64,000 bases of DNA, from the NCBI RefSeq assembly GCF_017874575.1, contig NZ_JAGGLU010000004.1, forward strand, positions 62,001-126,000, in the 5' to 3' direction. Both the position numbers and the translations under genes were made by a program. This document shows positions 35,975-45,651 of the stretch, in pieces (position 1 is the stretch's first letter; every line of letters starts with the position of its first letter). Origin of the DNA: Lactobacillus colini. Its GTDB lineage: Bacteria; Bacillota; Bacilli; Lactobacillales; Lactobacillaceae. The notes below the pieces were generated by a model, which made no database searches, had not been told where the DNA came from, and worked only from the letters and a program-made list of their open reading frames with translations.

Positions 35975-37357
35975 TTATTTTGTCTTTAATTCCTTTACAA
36001 ATTGTACAAAAAAGTCGCCACGTTGTTCGAAAGTATTAAACTGATCCCAAGACGCACAAGCAGGTGAGAATAATAAAACATCGCCTGGGCTAGTTAACTC
36101 ATATGCCCTAGGAACAGCCTCTTGCAAGGTATTAACGATAACAATATCCTTAATACCGGCTTTCCTTGCAGCATCAGCTAATAAATATCGCGTTTCACCA
36201 TATAAAACAATTGACTTAACATGGTCTTTAAACAATGGTACCAAATCATCAAATGTAAAGCCACGATCTAATCCTCCAGCAATCAATACTTCTGGCTGGT
36301 TAAATGAGGGAATAGCTACTGAAGCGGCTTCAATATTTGTTGATTTAGAATCATTATAAATTTTACGACTTTCATAAGTCATTACATATTGAAGACGGTG
36401 TTTAGCCCCAGCAAAACTAGATAATACAGTTTGAATATCATCGTCGTTAGCTCCCATAATCTTAGCAATGGCAATAGCAACCAAACTATTTTGTTGATTG
36501 TGAATACCTGGGATTTTTATATCATCAATTTTCATAATTTTATGATCAGTATGACTTTCCAAATATTGTTTACCAATGAAATAGTCAGCGGCTGTATCAG
36601 TTTCAGAAAATGTAATTATCTTTGCCTTAGTCTTTATTTTTTCTTTAGCTAGAATGTCTTTTTGGTCATAGTTAGCAATTAAATAGTCACTTTCATCTTG
36701 TGATTGGGTAATTCGTAACTTAGCATTAACATAATTTTCAAAAGTTTTATGGTAGTCAAGGTGAACGTTATTATATATATCTACAATAGCTGCAACCTTT
36801 GGTTTAATATCAGTTACACCCAATAATTGAAAACTTGACATTTCAACAACTAACAAATCATCAGCAGTTGCTTTTTCAACTACCTCGGAGATAGGTACTC
36901 CAATATTCCCAACTGCATATGCATGATGACCCTTAGAAGCTAGATAATGATCCATAATTTGTTGGGTAAGCATAACCGTTGTCGTCTTACCATTTGAACC
37001 AGTTACACATACATATGGCGCTTCACTAACTGCAAGAGCTATCTCTGGTTCAGTGATTACAGGGATATTCATAGTTTGAGCTTTTTGAACCATAGGATTT
37101 TCATATGGAATTCCTGGATTCTTTACCAGATAATCAAAATTTTCATTATCAAAAATCTCTACTGGATGATATCCTGAAATAACGCGAATGCCTAATTCTT
37201 CTAACTCAGAAGCTTTTTTATCGCTACTTAAATCCTTCTTATCATTTAAGGTTATTCTAGCGCCTAGTTTTAATAAAAGCTTTGCAACTGCGAAGCCACT
37301 CTTACCTAATCCTAAAATCAAAATGTTTTTGTTTTCATATGTTTTAATTTGCTTCAT
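35975..37357 (-). CDS. murD: UDP-N-acetylmuramoylalanine-D-glutamate ligase MurD
   Basis: Adds D-glutamate to UDP-MurNAc-L-Ala. The ATP-binding TGSNGKTTT lies at about 119-127, with the N-terminal Rossmann segment ILILGLGKSGFAVAKLL and the C-terminal ILIAGGLDRGFTFDDL and LLFSPACASWDQF motifs. Length is 460 residues. It is part of the mraY-murD-murG series with very short gaps. Confidence 0.98.
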   Translation of the reverse strand: MKQIKTYENKNILILGLGKSGFAVAKLLLKLGARITLNDKKDLSSDKKASELEELGIRVISGYHPVEIFDNENFDYLVKNPGIPYENPMVQKAQTMNIPVITEPEIALAVSEAPYVCVTGSNGKTTTVMLTQQIMDHYLASKGHHAYAVGNIGVPISEVVEKATADDLLVVEMSSFQLLGVTDIKPKVAAIVDIYNNVHLDYHKTFENYVNAKLRITQSQDESDYLIANYDQKDILAKEKIKTKAKIITFSETDTAADYFIGKQYLESHTDHKIMKIDDIKIPGIHNQQNSLVAIAIAKIMGANDDDIQTVLSSFAGAKHRLQYVMTYESRKIYNDSKSTNIEAASVAIPSFNQPEVLIAGGLDRGFTFDDLVPLFKDHVKSIVLYGETRYLLADAARKAGIKDIVIVNTLQEAVPRAYELTSPGDVLLFSPACASWDQFNTFEQRGDFFVQFVKELKTK

Positions 37358-37366
37358 TTTACTTAA

Positions 37367-38326
37367 CTAACCCCAGATTACAAGATAAATAATACTTCCA
37401 ATAAGACCCACAATCCAAAATACAATATCTACTTTCCATTCTGACCAACCTAACATCTCAAAATGATGGTGAATTGGTGTCATCTTAAAGATACGCTTTC
37501 CAGTGGTTTGGAAAGATATAACCTGTAAAATTACACTTGCAGTTTCACAAACAAATACAATACCAATTAATAATAACGACCACGGATGGTGTAACAGTAT
37601 TGACACAGCAGCTAAACCACCACCAAGTGCCAATGAACCAGCATCGCCCATAAAAATTTTAGCTGGTTTATGATTAAAAATTAAGAAGCCAACTAATCCA
37701 CCAATAACGGCCATAGTAAAGATAACTACAGCCCAGTTATCCTGTCTGTATGCCATATAAGCATAAGTCCCGTAAGCTATGATAGATAATCCTGTTGCCA
37801 GACCATCTAAACCATCAGATAAGTTGACTGCATTTGAAAAGCCAACCAACCAAAATAAAATAAATAAGCAGAACAAAACTACACTAGTTACAATGCCAAA
37901 GAATGGTACGTAAATACCAGTATTAAAATGATCACTAAATGCAACCAGAATAATGACTGCTGCAATAATAATTTGACCTAGCAACTTTTGCCATGCTCTT
38001 AATCCTAAATTACGCTTATAAAATAACTTAAGACCATCATCCAAAAAGCCAATCAAGCCATACCCGAAGAAGGCAATTATTAAAATCCAAATTGACTTAT
38101 TGAAGTTATGTTGCCAAAAACCTACCCAAATTGCAGAAATAATACTTGCTAAATTAAATACTACTCCTCCCATTGTTGGGGTACCGGATTTCTTTTCATG
38201 CCATTTTGGACCTTCATCACGAATTTGCTGTCCTTCATGGTGCATTCTCATAAAACCAATAAACAATGGTAGAACTATTACCGTTAATGCAAAACTACTT
38301 ACAAACGGTATCAAACTATATTGCAT
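37367..38326 (-). CDS. mraY: Phospho-MurNAc-pentapeptide translocase MraY
   Basis: Integral membrane enzyme making lipid I from UDP-MurNAc-pentapeptide and undecaprenyl phosphate. The 319-residue protein has about ten membrane spans. The motifs are GTPTMGGV, the catalytic Asp-rich [43 protein letters not shown] and the HHHFE loop. Confidence 0.98.
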   Translation of the reverse strand: MQYSLIPFVSSFALTVIVLPLFIGFMRMHHEGQQIRDEGPKWHEKKSGTPTMGGVVFNLASIISAIWVGFWQHNFNKSIWILIIAFFGYGLIGFLDDGLKLFYKRNLGLRAWQKLLGQIIIAAVIILVAFSDHFNTGIYVPFFGIVTSVVLFCLFILFWLVGFSNAVNLSDGLDGLATGLSIIAYGTYAYMAYRQDNWAVVIFTMAVIGGLVGFLIFNHKPAKIFMGDAGSLALGGGLAAVSILLHHPWSLLLIGIVFVCETASVILQVISFQTTGKRIFKMTPIHHHFEMLGWSEWKVDIVFWIVGLIGSIIYLVIWG

Positions 38327-38347
38327 TTTTTGCTCCTTTAACTTTTT

Positions 38348-40507
38348 TTACTTTAAATTAACTTTTAGTTTACTGCGTGCATTAATTACTTTACCTGCTT
38401 TGATACTTTGCTTTGATACGGAACCTCTACCCGAAATAGAAATTGGAATTCCCGAACTTGCGCTAAACGTTTCTACTTCTGTTCGACTCCAACCATTCAT
38501 ATTTGGACATTTAATTGTGCCGCCAGTAAATAGAAAAATTTTAGAATTTAACTCAACTTTAGAATTATAATTCAAAGATTGACGTAAAACTTGGTTTCCG
38601 TTACCAATTACTTCAACTGATAGACCGCTACTTTGGGCTTCAGATTTAGCCTTAGAAATTTTTTTACCATTTAATTGAGGGACTGTCACTGACTCAGCTG
38701 CAGACTTAATATCATCATCCTCTGCACTAGTAATTACGCGTGACATTAGAGGTTTAAAAATAGAAGCTAACATTGTTTCAGCAGACTTACCCATGTTTCT
38801 CGGCTGACGAATAGTAATATAGACACAGTAACGCGGATTCTTAAGTGATGTTATACCTACAACAGAAAAAATATAATTTTTCTGGCCTTTAAGATAGCCA
38901 CCACCAGGAGCTGCAATTTGTGCAGTACCCGTTTTTACGCCAATACTTTTACCAGGTATTTTATAAGCTGTACCTGTACCATAGTTTTTATTAATAGTAT
39001 CCTTCATAGAACTAAGAATTACCTTTGCCGTCGATGCTGAAAAAATAGGTTGGCCGACTTTTTTAACTTTATAACTAGAAAGTGTTTTTCCTGTTGGGGA
39101 GGTAATCTTATTAACAAGTTGAGGTTTGATCATTTGACCATTATTAGCAACAGAGCTGAATGCTTGCATCATTTGCATTACATTCACATTTACCCCCTGA
39201 CCAAATGAAGTAACAGCTCCATCTAAGCGACTAGTAATTGACACTAAACCAGGATTTTCACCAGGTAAGGTTATACCTGTTTTTTGACCTACTCTGAATT
39301 TCTTTAAATACTTCTTCCAAGTCTTAAGCCCCATCTTTTGTTCTAAATAAGTGAATCCTACATTACTTGATCTTGGAAAAGCCTGACTAAATGGAATTGT
39401 TCCCCAACCGACATTATTCCAGTCGTGAATTGTTGCATCCTGAACTCTAACCGCACCTGAACGGTAATATGCATTAGGATTATAGTTACCACTTTGAATA
39501 GCTGAAGCATAAGTCAAAATCTTAAAAACAGAACCAGGCTCATAGGCATCTTGAACTAAAATATTACGCCAGTTTGAATTTAATCCCTTCTTGGTCTGGG
39601 GATCAAAAGTTGGTCGCTGCGAAGCAGCCATAATTTGACCGGTCTTCAAGTCCTCAACTACTGCAGTCATTGTTTTGGGATCGTATTGTTTTTGAACTTG
39701 GTCCATTAAAGACTCTAAATATGTTTGCAATTGCGAATCTATAGTTAAGTAAAGATTATCCCCATCTTTAGCAGGTTTATAAATATGATCGCTATTAGGC
39801 ATTTGATAATTATCTGCGTCTACAAGTGCTTGCCGATAGCCATCTGTTCCAGATAATTGCTTATTAAAATATTGTTCAATACCCATTGTTCCAACTAAGT
39901 TAGTAGAACTAGTATTCTCAGTAGAACTATGCTTAGGGGTTACCAGTCCAACAATATGGGAAGCAAACCTACCATTAGGATAGAGCCTTGAAGGAGTTTC
40001 AACGAACTTAATTCCGGGTAACTTCATCTTCTCTATTTCTTGCTTTTCGGAAAGACTTAAGTTAGATCCTCCTGCTCCGAATTCAACTTGATAAACCTTT
40101 TGCTTAGGATTTAGATATTTATATATCTTTTCTTCACTAATTGGTAAAACTTTTGCTAGTTCTTTTGCAGTCTTATGTTTATCGACAACATACATTGGCT
40201 TATCATGATAATCTATTGAGGTCTTGTCCAAAATTGCATAAATTGTAAAAACATGTGAATCTTCTGCAATAGTTAAACCATTCTTATCATAAATGGTTCC
40301 TCTTGTTGCTTTGATTACTTCATTTCTTTGGTAAAGCTCTTTAGCTCTCTTGGAGAGATCTTCACCAGAAACACGATTAGAAATACCAATATATAAAAAT
40401 CTTCCTACAAACACAAGAAAAACCAAAGCTAAGACTATTTGAAGGATTCTTCCCACTGTAAAGCGATAGCCGTAGGCTTTGGATATACTTTTTTTACTTT
40501 TCTTCAT
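38348..40507 (-). CDS. ftsI: Division transpeptidase PBP2X/FtsI with PASTA domains
   Basis: Class B penicillin-binding protein cross-linking septal peptidoglycan. The 719 residues contain an N-terminal membrane anchor (about 20-42), a dimerisation domain, the transpeptidase domain with catalytic Ser326 in SVFK, SSN near 381 and KTGT near 527, and two C-terminal PASTA repeats (about 595-719). It overlaps ftsL by one base and pairs functionally with FtsW at 10301-11491. Confidence 0.96.
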   Translation of the reverse strand: MKKSKKSISKAYGYRFTVGRILQIVLALVFLVFVGRFLYIGISNRVSGEDLSKRAKELYQRNEVIKATRGTIYDKNGLTIAEDSHVFTIYAILDKTSIDYHDKPMYVVDKHKTAKELAKVLPISEEKIYKYLNPKQKVYQVEFGAGGSNLSLSEKQEIEKMKLPGIKFVETPSRLYPNGRFASHIVGLVTPKHSSTENTSSTNLVGTMGIEQYFNKQLSGTDGYRQALVDADNYQMPNSDHIYKPAKDGDNLYLTIDSQLQTYLESLMDQVQKQYDPKTMTAVVEDLKTGQIMAASQRPTFDPQTKKGLNSNWRNILVQDAYEPGSVFKILTYASAIQSGNYNPNAYYRSGAVRVQDATIHDWNNVGWGTIPFSQAFPRSSNVGFTYLEQKMGLKTWKKYLKKFRVGQKTGITLPGENPGLVSITSRLDGAVTSFGQGVNVNVMQMMQAFSSVANNGQMIKPQLVNKITSPTGKTLSSYKVKKVGQPIFSASTAKVILSSMKDTINKNYGTGTAYKIPGKSIGVKTGTAQIAAPGGGYLKGQKNYIFSVVGITSLKNPRYCVYITIRQPRNMGKSAETMLASIFKPLMSRVITSAEDDDIKSAAESVTVPQLNGKKISKAKSEAQSSGLSVEVIGNGNQVLRQSLNYNSKVELNSKIFLFTGGTIKCPNMNGWSRTEVETFSASSGIPISISGRGSVSKQSIKAGKVINARSKLKVNLK

Positions 40508-40875
40508 TAACGAACATTCCTAAGATTATTTTCAATTGAGCTTAAACCTTGTTGACGAGCAATTTTATTCATTCTCTTAGTAGAGGTCATTTCACCAATT
40601 TCTTGGCGTAAATCAGTATTACTTGACTGCTTTGAGCTAATTTTTTGTTCAATATTTGCTAAATCATGTTGAGCACTAGTTTGAGCTACAGTAGCTGAAA
40701 CTAACAAAAACATCATTCCTAAGCTTAATAAAGCGCCAACTACAATAATAAATTTTTCTAACCTACTAACCGGAACCTTGCCGGCATTAAGAACAATCTT
40801 TTGCTGTGGCTGCTCAGTCTGTTGATTTATATTTTGAGTATTATAATTATAATTTCTTGCTGAGCTATCAGCCAT
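40507..40875 (-). CDS. ftsL: Cell division protein FtsL
   Basis: A 122-residue bitopic protein: Gln/Asn-rich cytoplasmic N-terminus, membrane span near 43-65 (FIIVVGALLSLGMMFLLVSATV), then an extracellular leucine-zipper-like coiled coil ending in KRMNKIARQQGLSSIENNLRNV. Sequence conservation in FtsL is low; position between rsmH and ftsI settles the call. Confidence 0.9.
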   Translation of the reverse strand: MADSSARNYNYNTQNINQQTEQPQQKIVLNAGKVPVSRLEKFIIVVGALLSLGMMFLLVSATVAQTSAQHDLANIEQKISSKQSSNTDLRQEIGEMTSTKRMNKIARQQGLSSIENNLRNVR

Positions 40876-40897
40876 TTTTTTCTCCTTAAATACTTAC

Positions 40898-41845
40898 TTA
40901 TATTTTTTCTGCTACTCTTAATTTTGCACTGTGTGAGCGATTATTGTGCTCAAGTTCAGCCTCAGTTGCCATAATCGGTTTACGACTAACTAAGTGTAAA
41001 ATCGGCTTACTATCCTCAGGTGCCATTGGCATTCCACGTGGAATCTCCACTTCAGAATATTTTTTAAATAATTTCTTGACGATTTTATCCTCATGAGATT
41101 GAAAGGTGATAACACTAATTCGACCACCAGGTTTTAAAATATCTACTGCTTCTTTTAGCGACTCTTTTAAAACATCTAACTCTCGATTCACTGCTACTCT
41201 AATAGCCTGAAAGCTCTTCTTAGCAGGATGACCACCGTTACGACGTGCATAAGCAGGAATTGCTTCCTTGATAATATCGACTAGATCAAAAGTTGTTTCA
41301 ACTGGACTTTTTTGACGATGGTCAATAATTTTTCTAGCAATTTGACGAGAAAACTTTTCATCACCATATTGATACAAAAGGTCACTTATCTCTTTTTGTG
41401 ACCAAGTATTAACAATCGTATAGGCATCTAATTCTTGGCTTTGATCCATTCTCATATCTAATCGTGCATTAAAACGGTAAGAAAATCCCCTCTCTGGTTG
41501 ATCAAACTGAGGAGATGACACACCCAAATCATAAAAGATACCATCAATTCTATCTTGAAAACCTAACTTATCTAGGTTCTCCTTTAAATGGCAGAAGTTA
41601 TCATGAACTAGGATCAATTTTAACTTGCTATCATCTTGCAATTCATTACTAAAATTATCCTGTGCTGTCTTGATTGCATATTCATCTTGATCAAAACCAA
41701 TCACAGTTCCATAGTTCAGCTTACTTAATAAATATCTTGTATGACCACCGCCACCAAATGTTGCATCAACATATATGCCGCCATCTTTAGGATTTAAATT
41801 ATCAATAGTTTCGTGTAATAAAACACTTGTATGCTTGAATTCCAT
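40898..41845 (-). CDS. rsmH: 16S rRNA (cytosine1402-N4)-methyltransferase RsmH
   Basis: Methylates C1402 in the ribosomal decoding centre. Motifs are HTSVLLHETIDNLNP, DATFGGGGHTRYLL (SAM site), GIFYDLGVSSPQFDQPERGFSYR and RISVITFQSHEDKIVK. The 315-residue length is normal. It lies two bases after mraZ, as in nearly all division clusters. Confidence 0.98.
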   Translation of the reverse strand: MEFKHTSVLLHETIDNLNPKDGGIYVDATFGGGGHTRYLLSKLNYGTVIGFDQDEYAIKTAQDNFSNELQDDSKLKLILVHDNFCHLKENLDKLGFQDRIDGIFYDLGVSSPQFDQPERGFSYRFNARLDMRMDQSQELDAYTIVNTWSQKEISDLLYQYGDEKFSRQIARKIIDHRQKSPVETTFDLVDIIKEAIPAYARRNGGHPAKKSFQAIRVAVNRELDVLKESLKEAVDILKPGGRISVITFQSHEDKIVKKLFKKYSEVEIPRGMPMAPEDSKPILHLVSRKPIMATEAELEHNNRSHSAKLRVAEKI

Positions 41846-41847
41846 AA

Positions 41848-42279
41848 TTAAAAGTCAATGTCGTCCAAGTTCTCTGCGATGTCATCATAGTCCTCACTAG
41901 CCTGATCAGAAAACTTCTGCCAGCGTTCAGCACTCCAGATTTCGATTCTATTAGAAACGCCGATAATAATACACTCTTGCTTTAAATCTGCATACTCTTT
42001 TAAAGTTGAAGTTAAATTTACGCGTCCTTGCTTATCAAAATTAGTTTCCATCGCACCTGAATAGAAAATGCGCATAAAATTTCGTGCGTTTTTTCTAGTC
42101 AGTGGAAGTTGGGCCAACTTAGTTTCTATCTTCTGCCATTCACTAATCGGATAACCGAAGATACAACCTTCCATTCCACGGGTAAATACAATAAGATTAC
42201 CAATCTGATTTCGAAATTTCGCCGGAATAATTAGTCGGCCTTTGTTATCCAGATTGTGGTGGTATTCACCCATGAACAT
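41848..42279 (-). CDS. mraZ: Transcriptional regulator MraZ
   Basis: AbrB-fold regulator that binds repeats in front of its own operon and usually represses it. The 143 residues hold two SpoVT/AbrB-like half-domains (GEYHHNLDNKGRLIIPAKFR near 4-23 and AMETNFDKQGRVNLTSTLKEY near 76-96). The start ATG at 42279 has AGGGGG seven bases upstream; a second in-frame ATG lies two codons on. Three 10-bp-spaced candidate MraZ boxes precede it. Confidence 0.97.
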   Translation of the reverse strand: MFMGEYHHNLDNKGRLIIPAKFRNQIGNLIVFTRGMEGCIFGYPISEWQKIETKLAQLPLTRKNARNFMRIFYSGAMETNFDKQGRVNLTSTLKEYADLKQECIIIGVSNRIEIWSAERWQKFSDQASEDYDDIAENLDDIDF

Positions 42280-42304
42280 GGATTAACCCCCTTTCATGAA
42301 TAAT

Positions 42305-42333
42305 TTACCACAATTCCCCACTTTCTACCATAA
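42305..42333 (-). promoter_or_regulatory. Candidate MraZ operator: three 10-bp direct repeats
   Basis: On minus, TTATGGTAGA, AAAGTGGGGA and ATTGTGGTAA follow one another, placing the TGG cores exactly 10 bp apart (plus-strand CCAT/CCAC at 42328, 42318 and 42308). GTGG-type repeats of this phase are known MraZ targets. A weak promoter (TTAACA, 15 bp, TACTAT) lies just upstream. Confidence 0.65.
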
Positions 42334-42390
42334 CGATAGTAAATTATTTTATTAATTGTTAAAAAAACTTATACTAATTTTTTGACAAAA

Positions 42391-42427
42391 GAAAAAGCCC
42401 TGTAAATCTATACTTCACAAGGCTTTC
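42391..42427 (-). terminator. Terminator after the DUF3397 gene
   Basis: GAAAGCC-type arm (42419-42427) pairs with GGC-TTTTTC (42391-42399) across a loop of about 15 bases, with T-rich 3' side on minus. It insulates the mraZ operon. Confidence 0.75.
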
Positions 42428-42451
42428 ATAAAGTTAGAAAATTTCAAGATT

Positions 42452-42790
42452 TTAGTCCAAAAGTAACAGAACTATCAAGCCAATATACCAAAAAACTGAG
42501 CACATAACTAAATAGTCCCATAAAATTCTAATTGTACTTCCCATTGAAATATTTTTGTTGCGAATAGCGATAAAGACAGCCACAATTACAACCAAGATAA
42601 AATATACCCATAATCCATAAGGTAAGAACGTCGGCTCTTTTTTATAATTTGTGATTAGCTGACAAGCCACAATAAAAAAGAATGGTAAGACATCATATCC
42701 TTTAAATTGAGCCTTAGGAAATATCCTTCCCAAAGCTCCTGCACTCAGAATACCAATTACAGGTACAAGAAAAATCCACAAAAGTTGCAT
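42452..42790 (-). CDS. DUF3397 family membrane protein
   Basis: A 112-residue integral membrane protein with about four hydrophobic helices and no catalytic motif. It belongs to the DUF3397 family found next to mraZ in lactobacilli; the function is unknown. The frame opens at ATG 42805, but GGAGG lies eight bases before ATG 42790 and inside the extension, so the shorter form is preferred. It is a monocistronic unit divergent from the DUF4044 gene. Confidence 0.85.
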   Translation of the reverse strand: MQLLWIFLVPVIGILSAGALGRIFPKAQFKGYDVLPFFFIVACQLITNYKKEPTFLPYGLWVYFILVVIVAVFIAIRNKNISMGSTIRILWDYLVMCSVFWYIGLIVLLLLD

Positions 42791-42847
42791 TATCAATTCC
42801 TCCATCTGTTTAATTTTACCTTATTTTTATTTTATATGGAGTCAAAA

Positions 42848-42876
42848 TTGCAAATTGTGTTATCATACGCTAGAAT
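42848..42876 (+). promoter_or_regulatory. Promoter of the DUF4044 gene
   Basis: TTGCAA (42848-42853), 17-bp spacer, TAGAAT (42871-42876), about 25 bases before the start codon. Confidence 0.7.
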
Positions 42877-42900
42877 GAATTCAACTAGGAGGCACAATTA

Positions 42901-43020
42901 ATGCGTAAAAAAAAGAAAAAGTCACCCTTTCAAAAATTAACTATCGTTATGGCTTGGCTAATGGCTATTATTACTTTGGCCGGTGTCCTTGTAACGGTTA
43001 TCCAATTCATGTTTCAATAG
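42901..43020 (+). CDS. DUF4044 family small membrane protein, 39 residues
   Basis: A very short gene with ATG behind AGGAGG, reading MRKKKKKSPFQKLTIVMAWL and continuing with a hydrophobic helix that ends QFMFQ. It has a strongly basic N-terminus and one membrane helix (about residues 14-36), the shape of the DUF4044 family. It has its own strong promoter and a terminator, so it is a complete transcription unit. The function is unknown; position between the mra and mre clusters hints at envelope biology. Confidence 0.88.
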   Translation: MRKKKKKSPFQKLTIVMAWLMAIITLAGVLVTVIQFMFQ

Positions 43021-43028
43021 TTCTAACT

Positions 43029-43085
43029 AAAAAATGCCGATAATCAGCGTTTGTATTCGACAACGAAGATTATCAGCATTTTTTT
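43029..43085. terminator. Bidirectional terminator between DUF4044 gene and mreD
   Basis: AAAAAATGC-GATAATC (43029-43045) pairs with GATTATC-GCATTTTTT (43068-43085), with one mismatch and a large loop, between two converging genes. Confidence 0.82.
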
Positions 43086-43086
43086 A

Positions 43087-43623
43087 TCAATAAAATCTAT
43101 TTTCTGGTTTAAGGAAGGGATATTTGTTAATGAGCCAAATCCAAAAACTATATGTTATTAAGAAGATAATTAAACACATCCCCCAACTTGGTAAAATACT
43201 CATCAACAAACTAGATATTGGCAAGCTTATTGTTCCAGCTATACTGTAAGCTAAGAATAAATATGCATCCAATAGAAGATATGCTGCTAAACTTACCATT
43301 AACCTAGCCCAAAATATCTCTGGTAAAAATCTAGCAACACTCTTAGCTAAGAAATATACCGCTGGGAACGCTACCGTATAAACACCTAAAAAGCCTAAGT
43401 AATATAGATCAGCAACAATTCCTATTCCAAAGACTAGCCAGATATTAGAGTCATTGCGATCATCACATAATCCCATTAATACTATGCCGATAATGGTGAA
43501 CCAGCAACTTGCTCCATAAGTACCTTTAAAAATAATTCCTTGAGCATAAAAGGCAATTACACCATCTAAAACTAAGGCAACCAATAAGGCAATTGCGACA
43601 TACCACTCACGCAAAATACGCAT
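43087..43623 (-). CDS. mreD: Rod shape-determining protein MreD
   Basis: A 178-residue polytopic membrane protein of about six helices, poorly conserved but matching MreD in size, topology and position directly after mreC (one-base overlap). It is part of the elongasome with MreB, MreC and RodA. No catalytic residues are expected. Confidence 0.9.
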   Translation of the reverse strand: MRILREWYVAIALLVALVLDGVIAFYAQGIIFKGTYGASCWFTIIGIVLMGLCDDRNDSNIWLVFGIGIVADLYYLGFLGVYTVAFPAVYFLAKSVARFLPEIFWARLMVSLAAYLLLDAYLFLAYSIAGTISLPISSLLMSILPSWGMCLIIFLITYSFWIWLINKYPFLKPENRFY

Positions 43624-44474
43624 TAATCGGCCACCTTTCTCTTAATAACAGTAATAATAGATGGACTATTGATGTTACCAGCAGGTTTGATTTCAATTAC
43701 ATCAGATAAGCCGTAACTATCTCTAGTTGTTTTCTTTACTGTACCTACTAGCAAACCTTTAGGGGAGCGACCTCCCATTCCGCTAGTATAGACACGTGTG
43801 CCCCTCTTCAACTTGCGACCATCAACCACTTGGGTGAAAGCTAATTCATTTCCGCTTGTAACAGAAATAATTCCGTGCACTTTTTTTCCATCTGCGGCAT
43901 CTGCTTCAACTGCAAAGCGATTAGCTGACTTATCTGTACTTGTTATCAGTTCTACTTTAGAAGAAGTACGATTAACCTCTACAATCCTACCAATCACTCC
44001 TGGTCCTGACATGACTGCCATATTCTTTTTAATACCTGACTGGGCTCCTTGGTTAATTATTAATAAGTCTGACCAGGTATCTGGTGAACGAGAAATTACT
44101 GAGCCATTAACAATATTGTAATCAGATAGAGTACTTTTTAGCTTTAATGCTTGCTTTAGCTGCGTATTTTCATCCTCAAGCGCACTATTACGTGCCTTAG
44201 TTTGAGCAAGATTATCAATCTGCTTTCTTAAATGATCATTTTCATTTTGGGTATCAATTAAATCCTGTACACTATCTATACTACCAGTAAACAAGCTAAC
44301 AGGCCATTTAACTACTCGAGCCACAATTGCGATTGTATCGTTACCTAATTTTTGAACAAAAGTCGGTGCTGAACGGCGATTTCTTAAATTTACAGAAATT
44401 GTCAACATACTCAAAATTACTATAACTACAATAAAAGTGGCTAATATTTTTTTGTTTTTAAAAAAGTTCTTCAT
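43623..44474 (-). CDS. mreC: Rod shape-determining protein MreC
   Basis: A 283-residue bitopic protein. It has a membrane span near 9-27, a coiled coil near 70-110 (DTQNENDHLRKQIDNLAQTK) and the extracellular beta domain with SRSPDTWSDLLIINQGAQSGIKKNMAV and GMGGRSPKGLLVGTV, typical of MreC. A terminator lies between mreB and this gene. MreC links MreB to the cell wall synthases. Confidence 0.95.
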   Translation of the reverse strand: MKNFFKNKKILATFIVVIVILSMLTISVNLRNRRSAPTFVQKLGNDTIAIVARVVKWPVSLFTGSIDSVQDLIDTQNENDHLRKQIDNLAQTKARNSALEDENTQLKQALKLKSTLSDYNIVNGSVISRSPDTWSDLLIINQGAQSGIKKNMAVMSGPGVIGRIVEVNRTSSKVELITSTDKSANRFAVEADAADGKKVHGIISVTSGNELAFTQVVDGRKLKRGTRVYTSGMGGRSPKGLLVGTVKKTTRDSYGLSDVIEIKPAGNINSPSIITVIKRKVAD

Positions 44475-44489
44475 CTAGATACAATTCCT

Positions 44490-44519
44490 AAAAAAGAAAA
44501 GCCGGCATCAAGCCGGCTT
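44490..44519 (-). terminator. GC-rich terminator between mreB and mreC
   Basis: Perfect eight-base-pair stem AAGCCGGC/GCCGGCTT (44499-44506 with 44512-44519), then TTTTCTTTTTT on minus. It should reduce mreCD transcription relative to mreB. Confidence 0.85.
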
Positions 44520-44523
44520 ATCA

Positions 44524-45525
44524 TTAACGTCTTTTACGCATAACTTCAATATTCTTGAGAGACTCACCGGTACCAATTGCAACACAATCAAGTGGATCTT
44601 GGGCTATAAATACAGGAACCTTAGTTGCATCAGAAATGATAGCAGGAAGATTCTTAAGTAATGCTCCACCACCAGTCAAGACAATACCATGATCAATAAC
44701 GTCAGCTGCAATTTCTGGGGATGTTTCTTCAAGAGTCTCTTTGATAGCCACAATAATGCTTTGTACAGATTCTTGAATAGCCTTAGCAACATCAACTGCT
44801 TCAATATCAATTGACTTAGGCAAGCCAGTTACTAAATCACGACCACGAATACTCATTGATTCAATTTCTTTAGCCTTCTCTACAGAGGCAGAAGCTACTT
44901 GAATCTTGATTGCTTCTGCAGTTCTCTCACCAATTAATAAGTTGAAGTTTTGATGAATATAATTAGCAATCGCACTACTAAACTTATCACCAGCAATTCT
45001 TGTCGAGCGAGATGAAACAATGCCACCTAATGAAATAGTAGCAACATCAGTAGTACCACCACCAATATCAACAACCATTGATCCAGTTGGGTCCATAACA
45101 GGAAGCCCAGCACCAATAGCTGCAGCAAATGGCTCTTCGATAACGTAAGCTTCTCTAGCTCCCGCCACTCTAGCCGCATCAATTACAGCTCGCTTCTCAA
45201 CTTCAGTAACGCCTGATGGCACACAAATCATAACTGCGGGCTTTGAGTTGCCGACAGTTTTTTCCATGAAATATTTAAGCATGGCGGCAGTGGTATCGTA
45301 ATCAGCAATAACTCCGTCCTTCATTGGTCTGATAGCTCTAATAGAACCTGGAGTTCTACCAATCATTTCTTTAGCTTCAGAACCAACTGCAATAATTTCA
45401 CCGGTTTGGGTATTTTTAGCCACAACTGAAGGCTCACGCAAAACAATACCCTTACCTTCAATATAAACAAGTGTGTTGGCAGTTCCCAAATCAATACCTA
45501 TGTTTTTAGATCCTAATCCAAACAC
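44524..45525 (-). CDS. mreB: Rod shape-determining actin-like protein MreB
   Basis: Actin homologue that directs lateral wall synthesis. The 333-residue protein has the phosphate 1 motif [18 protein letters not shown], the central [18 protein letters not shown] and the C-terminal [14 protein letters not shown]. The start is GTG at 45525 behind GGAGAG. A second MreB paralog is usual near rodA/yidD in lactobacilli, but if present it lies outside the window. Confidence 0.97.
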   Translation of the reverse strand: MFGLGSKNIGIDLGTANTLVYIEGKGIVLREPSVVAKNTQTGEIIAVGSEAKEMIGRTPGSIRAIRPMKDGVIADYDTTAAMLKYFMEKTVGNSKPAVMICVPSGVTEVEKRAVIDAARVAGAREAYVIEEPFAAAIGAGLPVMDPTGSMVVDIGGGTTDVATISLGGIVSSRSTRIAGDKFSSAIANYIHQNFNLLIGERTAEAIKIQVASASVEKAKEIESMSIRGRDLVTGLPKSIDIEAVDVAKAIQESVQSIIVAIKETLEETSPEIAADVIDHGIVLTGGGALLKNLPAIISDATKVPVFIAQDPLDCVAIGTGESLKNIEVMRKRR

Positions 45526-45597
45526 GCCAAATCTCTCCTTAATAATTGTTATTCTTTTTATTTAGCCTAAATCGTATCTCTTTATTTAGTCCATGCT

Positions 45598-45603
45598 ATT
45601 ATA
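45598..45603 (-). promoter_or_regulatory. mreB promoter -10 (extended)
   Basis: Perfect TATAAT at 45598-45603 on minus preceded by TGC. The -35 is poor, as tolerated by extended -10 promoters. The leader is about 65 bases. Confidence 0.6.
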
Positions 45604-45651
45604 GCATACAAAATTAAAAGTTTGACTTAAGAAAAGACAATTAATAAAGCC

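Noticed and set aside
38100-38570. 156-codon frame antisense to mraY and ftsI
   Set aside because: It spans the ends of two strongly conserved genes on the other strand, with no promoter or ribosome binding site.
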